Source: Bacillota bacterium (GTDB taxonomy: Bacteria; Bacillota; Clostridia; Christensenellales; Aristaeellaceae). From it: 18,646 nucleotides of DNA. Below the pieces are notes generated by a model that saw only the letters and a program-made list of their open reading frames with translations, searched no databases and was not told the DNA's origin. The position numbers and the translations under genes were made by a program. Numbering within the stretch: position 1 is the first letter of the stretch; each line of letters opens with the position of its first letter. Where the stretch lies: positions 1 through 18,646 of the forward strand of contig JAEYOV010000011.1 of NCBI GenBank assembly GCA_023411395.1, given 5' to 3'. Positions 8,301-16,422 of this stretch are shown piece after piece.

Positions 8301-9929
8301 ATGCGGACAGCGTTGCGGCCGGAGGGAGCGCGCAGGTTCAAAAAGGACGGGATGAAGCTGCTGCTGCTTGCCCTGCCGTTTGTAGCGCTCGTCATCGCAT
8401 TCTACTATGTGCCGCTCTTCGGCTGGACCTATGCATTTGTAAACTACAAGCCGGGTTTTGCCTTTTCCAGGATGCCATGGAACAACTTCTCCAGTTTTCT
8501 TAAGCTCATTTCCGACAGGGAAATCGGCGGCGTGATGGTCAATACCCTCGCGATGGCTTTTTTGAACCTTCTGATTTCCCCGCTCCAGGTCGTGCTCGCG
8601 CTGCTTCTCAACGAGGTGAGGAACAGGCATTTCAAGCGGGTTTTTCAGACTGTCTCCACGCTGCCGAACTTTATCGGCTGGGTGATCATATTCTCCCTGT
8701 CATTCGGCATGTTTTCGTCTGAGGGCATGCTGAACCAGCTGCTCAGAATGCTCAACATCACGGATAAACCCGTCAACGTGCTGGGCAACGGCAGCACGCT
8801 TCGGCTCATCAGCGACATCAAGGGCGTCCGATATACGGAAGGCCGCCTGCTTCCCTATTTCTTTCCCGATACGTTCCACGAGGGGGGCGATCCGGTAGGG
8901 GAGGCGAAAGCCAATTGGGTAACCGCCCGCCGCGCGCTGCTGCGCAAGCCTGTAGACCGCATCGGCTATGGCGGGTACCTGAAGCTGGCGTGCAATTTTC
9001 CGGACTTTCTTTCCTATGTGGAACAGGTGGCCGATGAGTTTAGGATGCTCTATGACAATGTCCATGGCATGGAGCCGTATTGCCATAAGCGCGTTGCCGT
9101 GCTGAACTGCTTTGGCAAAATGCGCGCCTGGGGCTGCCACATGGTACACCATGCGCTGTACCAGAAGCAGAACTACAGCTATGCCGGCGTGATCGAAGCG
9201 CTGTCCGGCGCACCGTTTGACGTAAGCTTTGTTAGCTTTGACGACCTTATAGAAAAGGATGATCTGCTGGATGCCATCGATGTGGTCATCATGGTGGGGG
9301 ATGCGGATACCGCGCATACGGGCGGAACATACTGGGAAAACCCGCTTGTTTCTCAGAACTTGCGAAGGTATGTATCGCGCGGCGGCGGCATCATCGGCGT
9401 CGGTGAACCCACAGCCCACCAATACCAGAGCCGCTTTTTCCAGTTGGCGGATGTGCTGGGCGTGGAGAAGGAAACCGGCTTTACCCTGGGGTATGACAAA
9501 TACAACTGGGCAGAGCAGGAGCACTTCATTACGGCGGAAGATGGGTTGCAACTCAGCTTTGGCGAGGGCAAGAAGGGGATATACGCACTGGAGGGCACGA
9601 AGGTGCTGTATCAGCGGGACAAGGAGGTACAACTGGCGGCAAACGATTATTTCAAAGGCCGCAGCGTGTACATGAGCGGGCTGCCGTATACCCCTGATAA
9701 TAACCGGCTGCTGCACCGCGCGGTCCTTTGGTGCGCACATCAGGAGGATGCGCTCACGCACTGGTTCAGCAGCAATATACATACCGAAGTCCATGCCTAT
9801 GTGAAAAACAGAAAGTATTGCGTTGTAAACAACACCGGCATGGTGCAGCAAACGGTGGTTTACACGACTGATGGGAATTCCTTCCCGCTGGAGCTTGAGA
9901 GCAATGAAATCCGTTGGTTTGGTATCTGA
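8301..9929 (+). CDS. Chimeric ORF: truncated LplB/MalF-type sugar permease fused in frame to the C-terminal half of a GH112 phosphorylase
   Basis: A 542-codon ORF with two unrelated halves. Residues 1 to ~161 are the start of a CUT1 permease: helices at about 19-39, 79-103 and 122-138, the family pattern YYVPLFGWTYAFVNYKPG, and LNITDKPVNVLG, after which a permease should continue with three more helices and the EAA loop. From about residue 162 (base ~8784) the sequence instead reads GNGSTLRLISDIKGVRYTEG, LPYFFPDTFHEGGDP, DRIGYGGYLKLA and GVGEPTAHQYQSRFFQLADV. These are hallmarks of GH112 galacto-N-biose/lacto-N-biose (or galactosyl-rhamnose) phosphorylases, and the C-terminus is complete. The missing front half (~340 of ~720-750 residues) normally holds the substrate-binding barrel and the general acid Asp (Asp313 in the Bifidobacterium longum enzyme, from memory). 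Neither half should work as its parent does. I read it as the scar of an in-frame deletion or an assembly join. The ATG at 8301 is preferred for its GGGGGAGGG site; the frame is open back to 8262. Confidence 0.85.
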   Translation: MRTALRPEGARRFKKDGMKLLLLALPFVALVIAFYYVPLFGWTYAFVNYKPGFAFSRMPWNNFSSFLKLISDREIGGVMVNTLAMAFLNLLISPLQVVLALLLNEVRNRHFKRVFQTVSTLPNFIGWVIIFSLSFGMFSSEGMLNQLLRMLNITDKPVNVLGNGSTLRLISDIKGVRYTEGRLLPYFFPDTFHEGGDPVGEAKANWVTARRALLRKPVDRIGYGGYLKLACNFPDFLSYVEQVADEFRMLYDNVHGMEPYCHKRVAVLNCFGKMRAWGCHMVHHALYQKQNYSYAGVIEALSGAPFDVSFVSFDDLIEKDDLLDAIDVVIMVGDADTAHTGGTYWENPLVSQNLRRYVSRGGGIIGVGEPTAHQYQSRFFQLADVLGVEKETGFTLGYDKYNWAEQEHFITAEDGLQLSFGEGKKGIYALEGTKVLYQRDKEVQLAANDYFKGRSVYMSGLPYTPDNNRLLHRAVLWCAHQEDALTHWFSSNIHTEVHAYVKNRKYCVVNNTGMVQQTVVYTTDGNSFPLELESNEIRWFGI

Positions 9930-9936
9930 AGAAAAG

Positions 9937-9980
9937 CCGGGTGATCTTGCTTGGATGGCAAAATCACCCGGATTTTCTTT
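9937..9980. terminator. Bidirectional intrinsic terminator between convergent genes
   Basis: CCGGGTGATCTTGC (9937-9950) pairs with GCAAAATCACCCGG (9958-9971) with one mismatch and a 7-nt loop. T-rich sequence (ATTTTCTTT) follows on the plus strand and A-rich sequence (GAAAA) precedes it, so it can end transcription from both sides. It separates the plus-strand fusion gene from the last gene of the minus-strand operon. Confidence 0.85.
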
Positions 9981-9997
9981 AGCTTTATACCCTTTAT

Positions 9998-10915
9998 TTA
10001 CCAGGCCTTTGCGGTGACGCCTATCCCATCCAGGCTTTTTTTCGCTTCGGCGTAAACGGCGGGGGAAAGGGGGCCCTTGTTGGCGGCCATGACGTTGTGC
10101 ATAAGGTGGTTTTCGTCTTTGGTGCCGATGATGATGGTGCTGATGTTTTGATGGGTCAGGGCAAAGCGGATCAGGAAGGTGATTCTATCCTCCCCGGATT
10201 CCAATAGCGCATAAAGCCCGGCATCCTCAAACAATTGGTCGTAGGTATCGAAGTATTTCTTGACCACGCCCCGGCAAATGACGCCCATGTTAAGTTCCGC
10301 CGCCGCGTCGATGACCTGTTCATTGGTTCTTACCAGCGTGCCGTAGATCAATTGCACGGCGGCGAACTTGTTCCAGGGGAAGAATGATTTGCAGGCGTGA
10401 TAGCCAAAGAGCGCCGGGTACATATCCTGACCAGGCCCGCCGTTGCGGCAGGAGAAGGCCACGTGTAAAACGCGGCCGCTTTTTTGTACATCCTCCACGG
10501 CCCGCATCACTTCCCCATCCCTGCCGCCTTGCAGGAACTCAGGCATGATGCCGTGAAGCTGCCATACGTCGATATGGTCGGTTTTCAATAGCTGAAGGCT
10601 GCGGTCGATGTTATGCAGAATCTGTTCCCGCGTCCATACATGGTCGGCGCCAAGGGTGAATTTTCCCTCATGATCCACATGGCAGCCGCATTTGGTGGCC
10701 AGCACATACTCCCTCCTGCGGTGAGCGATGGCGCGGCCCACGTATTCTTCGGCAATGCCGTAGCAGGGGGAGGAATCAATAAAGGTAATCCCCTGATCCA
10801 GGGCGGTGTTGAGCAGCTTCTCCGCCTGCGCATAATCCAGCTTGCCAAGCTCCATGGCGCCAAAGCCCAGGGCGGATACGTAAAGCCCGGTCTTTCCCAG
10901 CAGTCTCGTTTCCAT
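9998..10915 (-). CDS. Aldo/keto reductase
   Basis: A 305-residue cytoplasmic NAD(P)H-dependent oxidoreductase of the aldo/keto reductase superfamily. The catalytic tetrad is visible: Asp47 and Tyr52 in FIDSSPCYG, Lys75 in LATKCG and His121 in WQLHG. The N-terminal RLLGKTGLYVSALGFGAMELG and the C-terminal STIIIGTKDENHL cofactor-binding segment are also typical. It is the last gene of the minus-strand operon, 15 nt after the beta-propeller gene, with GGAGGAG about 8 nt before its ATG. In this setting it may reduce or oxidise a sugar or sugar derivative released by the GH2 enzyme, but the substrate cannot be read from sequence. Confidence 0.93.
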   Translation of the reverse strand: METRLLGKTGLYVSALGFGAMELGKLDYAQAEKLLNTALDQGITFIDSSPCYGIAEEYVGRAIAHRRREYVLATKCGCHVDHEGKFTLGADHVWTREQILHNIDRSLQLLKTDHIDVWQLHGIMPEFLQGGRDGEVMRAVEDVQKSGRVLHVAFSCRNGGPGQDMYPALFGYHACKSFFPWNKFAAVQLIYGTLVRTNEQVIDAAAELNMGVICRGVVKKYFDTYDQLFEDAGLYALLESGEDRITFLIRFALTHQNISTIIIGTKDENHLMHNVMAANKGPLSPAVYAEAKKSLDGIGVTAKAW

Positions 10916-10930
10916 ACTGCGTCTCCTCCG

Positions 10931-12037
10931 TTATTTTTTCAGGTTCGCGGCTTTTTCCATGTAAGAAACATATTCCGGCGTTTTACGTCCGGCGCGGCTT
11001 TGCGGCGTCTCCCACTGCGTGGCGTACTCGCTCTTTTCGAAGGCCTCCATGTCCAAAAGCCCAAGTCCCATGCCGTATCCGGCTTCGCTGCCGGCGATGT
11101 TCAGCATGAAGGCCAGCCATTTTCCATCCGGACTCAGGTTGGAGTTGGTGGCCCGCCAGGGCAGCCGGTCGATCATACGGGTCATGCGCACCCGGCGGCC
11201 GGAGCCGTCCAGCGCAAGCTTCCACAGGTCCACCGTGTGGGACAGCGCTCCGCCGTCGCAGGAGGATTCCAGGCAGATATGCGTCTCATCCGGGAAGATG
11301 CCTTCGCATTCATTGTGGATTTGCGGTTCCGTGATGTAGAGCTTGACCTCCCCTGTGGCGATGACAACGCCTTTTACGGTGCAATACCAGTCTTTCTTGT
11401 CCACGGTGGGGTGGTTGAAATACTCCGCCATCACGATTTCCGTGTCATTGTTTTTAAAGTCTTGCGGCTCGGGGTCAAAGCCGCCCTTGGAACGGTAGAT
11501 GATTTTATCCGCGCCCAGCTTCGGGCCGTCCGGGCCATAGTCGATTTCCGTAACGTGGACTTCAAAATCCTCCGGCGTGCCGATCTTCGGGTCATGGTTT
11601 CCGTTCATGGAATAAGTGATGCGGCTGCCGGTGCGGGATACGCCGCAGCCCTCGAAGATACGCCGCCCCAGGGGTTTGGGGGGCGATTTTGCATCCTTGT
11701 CCATGATCCAAAGCTCCGACTCCACCTGGCGGCTTGTATAGCGGTCCTTGAACTCCCTGGGCCCGATCAAAATGTAATCGCCGTTGGGCAAAAACAGCAC
11801 CCGCAGGAAGGAATGGTGGTCGCCCAGGTTTTTCGTCAGGTTGCGGACTTCCCTGGTCTCCATGTCGATTTCACAGATATCGCCGTAATTGCTCTCCACA
11901 AAGGCGATGCGCTTTCCGTCGGGCGACCAGTAGGGACGCTCGCCAAAGTCCAGCAGCTTTTGGTGAAAGGGCGGCGGGTTATCAAGGGGGAAGGGGAAAT
12001 CGGCCCGCACGTTGATTTTTTCAGGGCGGTATGACAT
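10931..12037 (-). CDS. PD40 (TolB-like) beta-propeller protein, cytoplasmic, function unknown
   Basis: A 368-residue protein with WD40-like PD40 blades: PYWSPDGKRIAFVE (35-48), a weaker blade around LFLPNGDYILIGPR, and NLSPDGKWLAFML (about 300-312). It has no signal peptide or membrane helix, unlike TolB or secreted propeller proteins, so it probably works in the cytoplasm. It sits between the GH2 hydrolase and the aldo/keto reductase. The AGAGGAG site overlaps the stop codon of the GH2 gene, and the gap is 12 nt. Related folds occur in oligogalacturonate lyases (PL22) and in GH130 or GH43-like five-bladed propellers, but I see no catalytic signature of those families. A carbohydrate-binding or unknown enzymatic role in the beta-mannoside pathway is only suggested by context. 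Confidence 0.85.
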   Translation of the reverse strand: MSYRPEKINVRADFPFPLDNPPPFHQKLLDFGERPYWSPDGKRIAFVESNYGDICEIDMETREVRNLTKNLGDHHSFLRVLFLPNGDYILIGPREFKDRYTSRQVESELWIMDKDAKSPPKPLGRRIFEGCGVSRTGSRITYSMNGNHDPKIGTPEDFEVHVTEIDYGPDGPKLGADKIIYRSKGGFDPEPQDFKNNDTEIVMAEYFNHPTVDKKDWYCTVKGVVIATGEVKLYITEPQIHNECEGIFPDETHICLESSCDGGALSHTVDLWKLALDGSGRRVRMTRMIDRLPWRATNSNLSPDGKWLAFMLNIAGSEAGYGMGLGLLDMEAFEKSEYATQWETPQSRAGRKTPEYVSYMEKAANLKK

Positions 12038-12049
12038 GGTGAATCTCCT

Positions 12050-14563
12050 CTATTCTTCTTTTTGATAGGCAATGGTGCTTGCCTGGGAAGCGTAATAGCC
12101 CTTGGCGCTGATGACGCCTTTTGGATGCGGGCCGCTGATGCGGATGCGCTTCGCCTGGCCGGGTAGAAGGTCAAAATAATTGTCGCTGAATTCCCACTGG
12201 AACGCGTCGCCCTTATAATCGCCCGTCAGCGCAACGCAGCGGGCAAAGCAATCGGTCTCCACGGTGAGCAGGTTCCCTTGCAGCGAAAGCGCCAAGCGGC
12301 AGTCGGGAAACTGCATGTGACGCTCGGCGTCCGCGTAGCCGGTGAGGTCATACAGAACCTGACCGTCCTCCCCAACCGCCCTTGCATGAAGCACGTGCTC
12401 GTTGCAGGTAAATTGCCCAAAGCGGTTGAGGTCGGCAATCATCACCGACTGGCCGGGCAAAGCCTCGAAGGGCACGTCGAAAAATTGGCTGCGCGTGTTT
12501 TTCTTCAAGTGGAACAGGCTGATGGTTGCCCTGCCCCGAACTGTATTGCGTGTATCGTTCACCGCCCATAAGGTAATGAAATCCTCCACGTCAAAGGACA
12601 GGGCAAAGGGGGCATACGCCTGCTTGATGGCGTAATAGGGCATGCTCTTTTCCAGGTAGTAATCCAAAAGCCCCGAATAGATATGGGGAGCGCTGGTGTT
12701 CATTTTCCACCACAAATGGCCTTGGGTCAGGCGAATCTGCTCCTGCGCCCGCGCGGCGGGCCGGCCCCGGCGGTAGCGGCCTACGCATTCCAAAATGTAG
12801 ACGGCGGTGGCGGCCTGGAAGCGGTAGATCATGGAAGGGACATCATCGGCATCATAAAAGCGCTCCACCGGGGCAATCTTCCGCCAGCCGTCGGCGGAGG
12901 TAAATTTCCGCCAGGTATCCGGCCAGGGGAAATCCTCATTCTTGCGCTGCTGTCCCGTATACCCATCCGGCCACAAATTCTCTTGCCCGATCATGCGGGT
13001 GAGGGAATGGAGAGCGGGCGGGAAGGCCCGCATGTTTTCACTGAGGAACACGGGCTGCCTGCCCCCCGGCACAAACCAGGTGCTGGTGTAGCTGTGGGTA
13101 TCGCCTTTAAGCGGGTCGTTGGCGTAGCTCCCGCCCCAGGGGGAGGTGGGGAGATAGAAACGCTCCGGGTCCATCTGTGCGCAGATTTGCCGGTAATCCT
13201 CTTCATAGATAACCTGGCCGATGCATTCTTCGCCGGGGTTTATAAAATCCCTGCACATGACACTTTCATTGCTGCCGCACCACAGAAAGATGCTGGGATG
13301 GTGGCGCAGCCTTGCGGTTTGATGGCGTGCCTCCCGCCTGCACAGCTCCCGGAAGGATTCCTCTTCGGGATACATGGAAAAATCATGGAAGAAATCCTGC
13401 CACAAAAGCAGCCCCTTCCTGTCGCACAGGTCGTAAAATCCGTCCGGAAAGCGGTCGCCCCCGCCCCAGACCCGCAAACAGTTCATGTGGGCGTCCAAAG
13501 CTGCGTCCACAATTTTTTCCGTGCGTTCCGCCTGGTAACACCCCGTTAAGGCATCGACGGGGGCCAGGTTCGCACCCCAAATCTTCAACGATACGTTGTT
13601 GATGAAAAAATTGAAATCCCCGTTCAGCGATATCTTGCGAAGGCCGACGGTCTTTTCCAGGGCATCGCCTTCATCCGTAAGCTCAGCTCTGAGGGTGTAC
13701 AGCGGCTGGCCGCCGTACCCAACACACCACCAAAGGGCAGGGTTTTCGATGGCAAAAGCTGCACAGGCCGCGCCGCTTGTGACCGGGACCTGCTTTTCAT
13801 CCACAAGCCGGCCATCCAGGGAGAGCGTGAAGCGGACCTGCGTGCCGTCCGGCGCACCGCACACCGTGCAGGATGGGCGGATGACGGCCGTGCTGCTGCC
13901 GCTTGGCATATCTCCCATGAGCTCATACGGCACCGAAATCTCTGAAAGAACGGGGCGGGAGCTTGTTTCAAGAAGGATATCATCGTATACGCCTACCCGG
14001 GTCAAGTAGGGCTTCATGCCAAGGTAGTCATCATACCCCCGGTGGTAGCATCGCAGGAGGGAATGCTTTGGCATGATTTTGCCCTGATACCTTTTCGGCA
14101 TGGCAAGTCTGTCAAGATAGGCGTGGGGCGAATGGAAGTGGATCACCAGCGTGTTCATGGGGGCAAGCAGGCCTCTGATATCGGCGGAAAAGGGCAGAAA
14201 CACATCCCGGCTTTTGCCCAAAAGTACGCCGTTCACATAGACATCCGCCAGCACATCCAGGCCCATAAGTGTGAGTGAAACACGCTCCGCCGGTTCCCCG
14301 GCAGGGAATTTGGTTACATAAACCCAGTCCTTCTGCGCCACCCACAGGCATTCCGCGCCGCTGCCGGTAACCGCCGGGCTGTCGATTTTCCCATGGTGGA
14401 TCAGAATTTCGTGCACCTGCATGGGCATATGGGGAATATCCAGCATGGTTTTGCCCGTGTCATAATCCTTTTCAAGCCGGGCAAGGTCCTCCCGTGTAAG
14501 CGATGGTGCAACGTTTCGTTCCGCCAGGCGAAAGCGTTCCTTCAAAACCGTTATTGTCTTCAT
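12050..14563 (-). CDS. GH2 beta-mannosidase-like glycoside hydrolase
   Basis: An 837-residue cytoplasmic retaining hydrolase, of usual size for GH2 beta-mannosidases. An N-terminal sugar-binding jelly roll (MPMQVHEILIHHGKI, ADVYVNGVLLGKS) is followed by an immunoglobulin-like domain. The TIM barrel shows NCLRVWGGGDRFPDGFYDLC, GLLLWQDFF and IFLWCGSNES with the acid/base Glu433. The nucleophile is most likely Glu509 in VFLSENMRAFP, aligning with the SE(F/Y)G.Q..P motif of beta-mannosidases. The frame is open to 14782, but that part overlaps the permease gene. I chose ATG 14563 because AAGGG lies 9 nt upstream; ATG 14572 overlaps the permease stop as ATGA and is the alternative. It is coupled to the two permeases, so it should act on the imported saccharide. 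Exo-beta-glucosaminidase-like specificity cannot be excluded. Confidence 0.88.
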   Translation of the reverse strand: MKTITVLKERFRLAERNVAPSLTREDLARLEKDYDTGKTMLDIPHMPMQVHEILIHHGKIDSPAVTGSGAECLWVAQKDWVYVTKFPAGEPAERVSLTLMGLDVLADVYVNGVLLGKSRDVFLPFSADIRGLLAPMNTLVIHFHSPHAYLDRLAMPKRYQGKIMPKHSLLRCYHRGYDDYLGMKPYLTRVGVYDDILLETSSRPVLSEISVPYELMGDMPSGSSTAVIRPSCTVCGAPDGTQVRFTLSLDGRLVDEKQVPVTSGAACAAFAIENPALWWCVGYGGQPLYTLRAELTDEGDALEKTVGLRKISLNGDFNFFINNVSLKIWGANLAPVDALTGCYQAERTEKIVDAALDAHMNCLRVWGGGDRFPDGFYDLCDRKGLLLWQDFFHDFSMYPEEESFRELCRREARHQTARLRHHPSIFLWCGSNESVMCRDFINPGEECIGQVIYEEDYRQICAQMDPERFYLPTSPWGGSYANDPLKGDTHSYTSTWFVPGGRQPVFLSENMRAFPPALHSLTRMIGQENLWPDGYTGQQRKNEDFPWPDTWRKFTSADGWRKIAPVERFYDADDVPSMIYRFQAATAVYILECVGRYRRGRPAARAQEQIRLTQGHLWWKMNTSAPHIYSGLLDYYLEKSMPYYAIKQAYAPFALSFDVEDFITLWAVNDTRNTVRGRATISLFHLKKNTRSQFFDVPFEALPGQSVMIADLNRFGQFTCNEHVLHARAVGEDGQVLYDLTGYADAERHMQFPDCRLALSLQGNLLTVETDCFARCVALTGDYKGDAFQWEFSDNYFDLLPGQAKRIRISGPHPKGVISAKGYYASQASTIAYQKEE

Positions 14564-14568
14564 TCGGT

Positions 14569-15420
14569 TCATCCCTTCAGCCCGCTGGTGGCGATGCCTT
14601 CCACGAAATACCGTTGCAGGGAGATAAATATCACCATCACCGGGATCAGCGACAGCACCGCCCCCGCCATGATCAGCGAGTATTCGGAGGAGTATTCCGA
14701 AATAAAGCTGCGCAGGCCGATCTGAATGGTTTTCAAATGCTTGGAATTTAAGTAGATGAACGGGCCCATGAAATCGTTCCACACAAATACGAAGCTGAAG
14801 ATGGTGAGCGTGGCGATCACCGGCTTTGACAGGGGCAGCATAATTTTTGCATAAATGCCGTACTCGTTCATGCCGTCTATGCGGGCGGCCTCGTTCAGCT
14901 CATTGGGGATGCTTAAATAAAACTGGCGCATGAGGAACACCCCGAAGGCGGTAAAGCTTTGCAGAATGATCAGCGACAGATGCTTATCCACCAGCCCCAG
15001 GTAGCGGAAGATGACAAACTGAGGAATCATATACGTTTGCCATGGGATGGCGATGGTGCAGACATAGCTTAGGAACAGTATGTTCCGCCCGGGAAAGCGC
15101 AGCTTGGCGAAGCCGTAGGCGGCAAAGCTGCTGGTAAAAAGCTGGATGAGTGTAATGATAACGGTGAGCTTGGCCGTATTGAAGACATATTGGAGCAAGG
15201 GGATTTTGACCCAGATGCTGGTGTAGTTGGTCCAGATAAATTCCTTGGGCCACCACGCCATGGGGTAGGTGAATACGTCCTTGTTCTGCTTGAAGGAGGA
15301 GGAGAGCATCCAGGCAAAGGGTATCAGCATCATAAGGCTCAGGCCGATGAGAATCATATAAAGCAGCGTTTTTTTCACAAGCTCCCAATTTTTCTTGCGG
15401 GAATGCAGGGCGATATTCAT
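14569..15420 (-). CDS. CUT1 sugar ABC transporter permease, MalG/LplC type
   Basis: A 283-residue integral membrane protein with six predicted helices, one half of the transport channel. The EAA loop that docks to the ATPase is seen as ELNEAARIDGMNEYGIYAKIMLPLSKP in its core NEAARIDG (176-183). The protein ends in the ..GLKG motif common in MalG relatives. It follows the MalF-like permease gene by 24 nt, with AAGGAGG about 8 nt before the ATG. Its stop overlaps a possible GH2 start, showing tight coupling. No ATPase gene is nearby. As usual for CUT1 systems of Bacillota, a shared MsmK-type ATPase encoded elsewhere is expected. Confidence 0.94.
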   Translation of the reverse strand: MNIALHSRKKNWELVKKTLLYMILIGLSLMMLIPFAWMLSSSFKQNKDVFTYPMAWWPKEFIWTNYTSIWVKIPLLQYVFNTAKLTVIITLIQLFTSSFAAYGFAKLRFPGRNILFLSYVCTIAIPWQTYMIPQFVIFRYLGLVDKHLSLIILQSFTAFGVFLMRQFYLSIPNELNEAARIDGMNEYGIYAKIMLPLSKPVIATLTIFSFVFVWNDFMGPFIYLNSKHLKTIQIGLRSFISEYSSEYSLIMAGAVLSLIPVMVIFISLQRYFVEGIATSGLKG

Positions 15421-15444
15421 GTGTTGATCCTCCTTTCGGCCATG

Positions 15445-16332
15445 CTACATGTAGTTGACCCATTTTTTTTCGGCCCGGAACTGAATCAGCGTGACGGCAA
15501 GCACGATCAGGAACAAAATCACGGCTACGGCGCTGGCATAGCCGAACTTGTAATCCACAAAGGCCGACTGATAAATATGCATGACCAGCACGTTGGTGGC
15601 CCGGCCCGGCCCGCCCTGGGTCATGGTGAATATGAGATCGAACACCTTGAAGCAGGAGATGGTGAGCATGATGCTTACAAAAAAAGTGGTGGGCGTCAGC
15701 ATGGGCAGCGTTACCCGACGGAAGCACTGCCAGGAGGAAGCGCCGTCGATCCTGGCCGCTTCATACAGTTCCTTGGGTATCCCCTGGAGGGCAGCCAGGT
15801 AGATGACCATGTAATACCCCATGCCCCGCCAGATGGAGGCCAGAATCACCGTGGGCATGCTCCATTGGACGGAGGCTGTCCACCGGGGCGGCGTCTGGAT
15901 TCCTATGCCTACCAGGAAGCTGTTGACAGGCCCCATGTCCGGGTGAAACAGCATGTTCCAAACCACGGAAACGCTGACAATGGCCGCCACGTACGGAAAG
16001 AAAAAAGCGGAGCGGAAAAGGGATACGCCTTTTGCGCGCTTGTTGAGCAAAAGCGCCAGGGCCAGCGCGCAAACCATGGTCAGAGGCACGCTTCCGGCGG
16101 CATAGTACAGTGTGTTGGCAAGGGAGATGCGGAACGTGCTGTTCCGTGTCATGCGCAGGTAGTTGTCAATACCCGCGAATGATACCTGATTGGCCCCGTT
16201 CCAATTGAAAAAGGAGAGTACCAGGGAAAAGATGACGGGGATCATGGTGAAAATGAGGTAGCCGATGAAGTTGGGCGCGATAAAGGAATAGGCTACCAGC
16301 AGGTCTTTTGTGCGGCGGGACATTTTGTTCAT
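15445..16332 (-). CDS. CUT1 sugar ABC transporter permease, MalF/UgpA type
   Basis: A 295-residue membrane protein with six predicted helices, starting YSFIAPNFIGYLIFTMIPV (15-33). It carries the EAA loop EAARIDGASSWQCFRRVTLP (191-210) and MTQGGPGRATNVLVMHIYQ, a typical MalF-type stretch. It pairs with the MalG-like protein and with the binding protein encoded upstream. An in-frame TGA four codons before the ATG fixes the start close to 16332, although ATG 16323 is also possible. There is no good ribosome site directly before this ATG. The strong AAGGAGGAAG lies ~25 nt upstream and instead precedes a six-codon mini-cistron whose stop overlaps this start. Confidence 0.94.
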   Translation of the reverse strand: MNKMSRRTKDLLVAYSFIAPNFIGYLIFTMIPVIFSLVLSFFNWNGANQVSFAGIDNYLRMTRNSTFRISLANTLYYAAGSVPLTMVCALALALLLNKRAKGVSLFRSAFFFPYVAAIVSVSVVWNMLFHPDMGPVNSFLVGIGIQTPPRWTASVQWSMPTVILASIWRGMGYYMVIYLAALQGIPKELYEAARIDGASSWQCFRRVTLPMLTPTTFFVSIMLTISCFKVFDLIFTMTQGGPGRATNVLVMHIYQSAFVDYKFGYASAVAVILFLIVLAVTLIQFRAEKKWVNYM

Positions 16333-16349
16333 GCGGTCGCGTCAGGCAT
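16329..16349 (-). CDS. Six-codon leader mini-cistron (MPDATA) coupled to the permease start
   Basis: An ATG at 16349 is preceded by AAGGAGGAAG at an 8-11 nt distance, and opens a six-codon frame (MPDATA). Its TGA overlaps the permease ATG as ATGA. The permease itself lacks a close ribosome binding site, so re-initiation from this mini-cistron is a plausible way to start it. It may equally be a chance short frame with the ribosome site used at long range. Confidence 0.4.
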   Translation of the reverse strand: MPDATA

Positions 16350-16390
16350 TAGCCGGACTTCCTCCTTCCCAAGGGGCGTTCCTTTAGGAA

Positions 16391-16422
16391 ATCAGGCCCG
16401 AATTTTGCAATCCGGGCCTGAT
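16391..16422 (-). other. Intercistronic stem-loop between binding-protein and permease genes
   Basis: In the minus-strand transcript a 14-bp stem (one G-U pair) closes a GCAA tetraloop of GNRA type, flanked by a further CCTTTA/TAAAGG pairing. Only a short UUCC follows, so it is at best a leaky terminator. Such structures between the binding-protein gene and permease genes are known in sugar ABC operons (malE-malF of Escherichia coli) to protect the upstream mRNA and give more binding protein than permease. Confidence 0.75.

Noticed and set aside
8700..9851. Minus-strand frame of 383 codons opposite the fusion gene
   Set aside because: It has no recognisable domain, and the plus-strand reading matches GH112 along this whole stretch.
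10613..12034. Long plus-strand frame (473 codons) opposite the AKR and propeller genes
   Set aside because: It spans two well-supported minus-strand genes, has no recognisable domain and is rich in low-complexity His/Gly/Val as expected for a shadow frame.
14564..14782. N-terminal extension of the GH2 gene
   Set aside because: It overlaps the permease gene in another frame, has no GH2-like content, and a ribosome site supports the start at 14563.
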